DNA of 64,000 bases from Pararhodobacter sp. SW119 (GTDB lineage: Bacteria > Pseudomonadota > Alphaproteobacteria > Rhodobacterales > Rhodobacteraceae): NCBI RefSeq assembly GCF_017811755.1, contig NZ_JADDJF010000015.1, positions 1-64,000 of the forward strand. The letters run 5' to 3'. Below the pieces are notes generated by a model. The model saw nothing but the letters and a program-made list of their open reading frames with translations. It was not told the origin of the DNA and made no database searches. The position numbers and the translations under genes were made by a program. This document shows positions 63,041 through 64,000 of this stretch, piece after piece. The number at the start of each line of letters is the position of its first letter. Within the stretch, counting starts at the first letter, position 1.

Positions 63041-64000
63041 TCAGTCGCCGGCCTCGTGACCGAACGGGTCGTCGACACTGTGGCAGGGCTGCGTGAACCA
63101 TCTCGCGCCGTCGTCGGTGATGTAGGCGCAATCCTCCAGCCGGATTCCGAACGCGCCGTAGATGCAGATCATCGGCTCAACCGAGAAACACATGCCGGTC
63201 TCGAGCGGGCGCGTGTTGTTGCGCACCATGTAGCATTCCTCGTGCACCTCGATCCCGATGCCGTGACCGGTGCGATGCGGCAGGCCGGGGGTCTTGTAGT
63301 CCTTCTCGAACCCCGGCGCGGCCTCGATCACGCCGCGGGCGGCAAGGTCCACGTCCTCGCAGGGCGATCCCGGTTTCGCGGCGGCAAAGCCCGCCGCTTG
63401 CGCCGCTTTTTCCAGGTTCCAGACCTCCCGCTGTCGGTCGTCCGGCGTGCCGAAGACATAGGTGCGGGTGATGTCCGAACGGTAGTCCCCGACGAAGCAG
63501 CCCAGATCGAGCAACACCATGTCCCCGTCCTTCAGCACCTGCGGGTAGTCGACACCATGCGGATAGGCCGTCGCCTCGCCGAACAGGACGATGGGCTTGC
63601 CCGCGCCCGTCATCGTGCCGCCGAACCGGCGATAGGCTTCGAGGATGAAATCCTCGACCTCGGTGGTGCGGATCCCCTCGCGCAGGATCCGTGCCGCGGC
63701 CTTGTGCACCTCCAGCGTCAACTCGTTCGAGCGTTGCAGCAGCGCGATCTCGCGCGCGGTCTTCACCGCGCGGCAGGCGCTGATGATCGCGTCGCCGTTG
63801 ACCAGGTTGAAACGATTGCCGGCCTTGCGCAGCCGGTCGACGTTGAAGAAGGGCGCGCTGGGGTCGATGGCGAGGTTGCCGCTGGGGATGCCGATGCTTT
63901 CCAGCGTCTCGATGACCAGCGCGCCGGGATCCTCGTGTTCCTCCCAGATGCGGATCTCGCCGTCGATCTTCAGCATCGAGCGCGTCTTCGGTTCCTCGAA
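63041..64000 (-). CDS. M24-family Xaa-Pro peptidase-like protein, 5' end outside the window
   Basis: The last 319 residues of a creatinase/Xaa-Pro dipeptidase-like protein. The visible part begins FEEPKTRSMLKIDG inside the N-terminal creatinase domain, then the pita-bread domain: metal ligands in VLLDLGCFVGDYRSDITRTY (two Asp), His in PHRTGHGIGIEVHE, Glu in FSVEPMICI and Glu in IRLEDCAYI. These support dinuclear metal binding. Members are peptidases, creatinases or dimethylsulfoniopropionate lyase (DddP), all M24-fold; the ligand set does not decide between them here. The gene continues past the right edge. Confidence 0.88.
   Translation of the reverse strand, partial: FEEPKTRSMLKIDGEIRIWEEHEDPGALVIETLESIGIPSGNLAIDPSAPFFNVDRLRKAGNRFNLVNGDAIISACRAVKTAREIALLQRSNELTLEVHKAAARILREGIRTTEVEDFILEAYRRFGGTMTGAGKPIVLFGEATAYPHGVDYPQVLKDGDMVLLDLGCFVGDYRSDITRTYVFGTPDDRQREVWNLEKAAQAAGFAAAKPGSPCEDVDLAARGVIEAAPGFEKDYKTPGLPHRTGHGIGIEVHEECYMVRNNTRPLETGMCFSVEPMICIYGAFGIRLEDCAYITDDGARWFTQPCHSVDDPFGHEAGD

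Overview
The window is chromosomal, high-GC DNA, and gene content and order point to an alphaproteobacterium of the Rhodobacterales (Rhodobacteraceae type). The evidence is the atpHAGDC order, a small NDUFS4-like complex I accessory subunit, a DUF1467 gene overlapping methylmalonyl-CoA epimerase, a divergent metR/metF pair, a methionine synthase split into two genes, and a TAXI-type TRAP transporter. I see no phage, IS element, CRISPR array, rRNA or tRNA. The genus cannot be fixed from this sequence alone.

Layout, left to right. 0.2-6 kb: complex I accessory protein, uvrB, a metR-cobB-membrane protein unit and divergent metF. 6-11 kb: orphan response regulator, mce-DUF1467, a nitroreductase, two alpha/beta hydrolases (one pcaD-like) and an MFS exporter. 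11-15 kb: a potFGHI polyamine ABC transporter with a hairpin between potF and potG. 15-20 kb: a 1341-residue GAF/PAS hybrid histidine kinase and a DUF1989 protein. 20-25 kb: F1 ATP synthase operon. 25-38 kb: gabD, a hydrolase, prfC, rhlE, sodC, two transporters and a FadB/FadJ-like enzyme. 38-42 kb: an RNA methyltransferase and an overlapping pair of membrane GTPases. 42-52 kb: sdaA, a baeRF-type protein, pnp, a MarR regulator and the split methionine synthase. 52-62 kb: a TAXI-TRAP uptake system divergent from a five-gene operon (BKACE/DUF849, SDR, ThDP enzyme, SDR, ADP-forming acyl-CoA synthetase), probably one catabolic unit for an unidentified carboxylate. 62-64 kb: an aldo/keto reductase and the 3' part of an M24 peptidase that runs off the right edge.

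The most interesting signal is not a gene. A family of short intergenic elements (about 75-80 nt) has a conserved TTTCATTGCGGTTAA-like box, a fixed spacing of about 53-56 nt, and then a near-perfect palindrome whose sequence differs in each copy. Six copies (four on +, two on -) occupy all six convergent gene gaps longer than 100 nt; the three convergent gaps shorter than 40 nt have none. A truncated copy lies at the left edge and a weak candidate upstream of pnp. Different stem sequences with preserved pairing argue for a structured RNA or DNA element rather than a simple protein operator.

Methionine metabolism links three places in the window. metR and metF share an intergenic TGAA-N5-CTCA site, and the split methionine synthase operon has a perfect TGAA-N5-TTCA site within a longer inverted repeat, so one LysR regulator probably controls both methyltetrahydrofolate production and its use. 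Other points are a likely leaderless prfC mRNA, two hairpins in the rhlE leader, 11-bp tandem repeats upstream of sdaA, and degenerate G4 motifs in both members of the GTPase pair.
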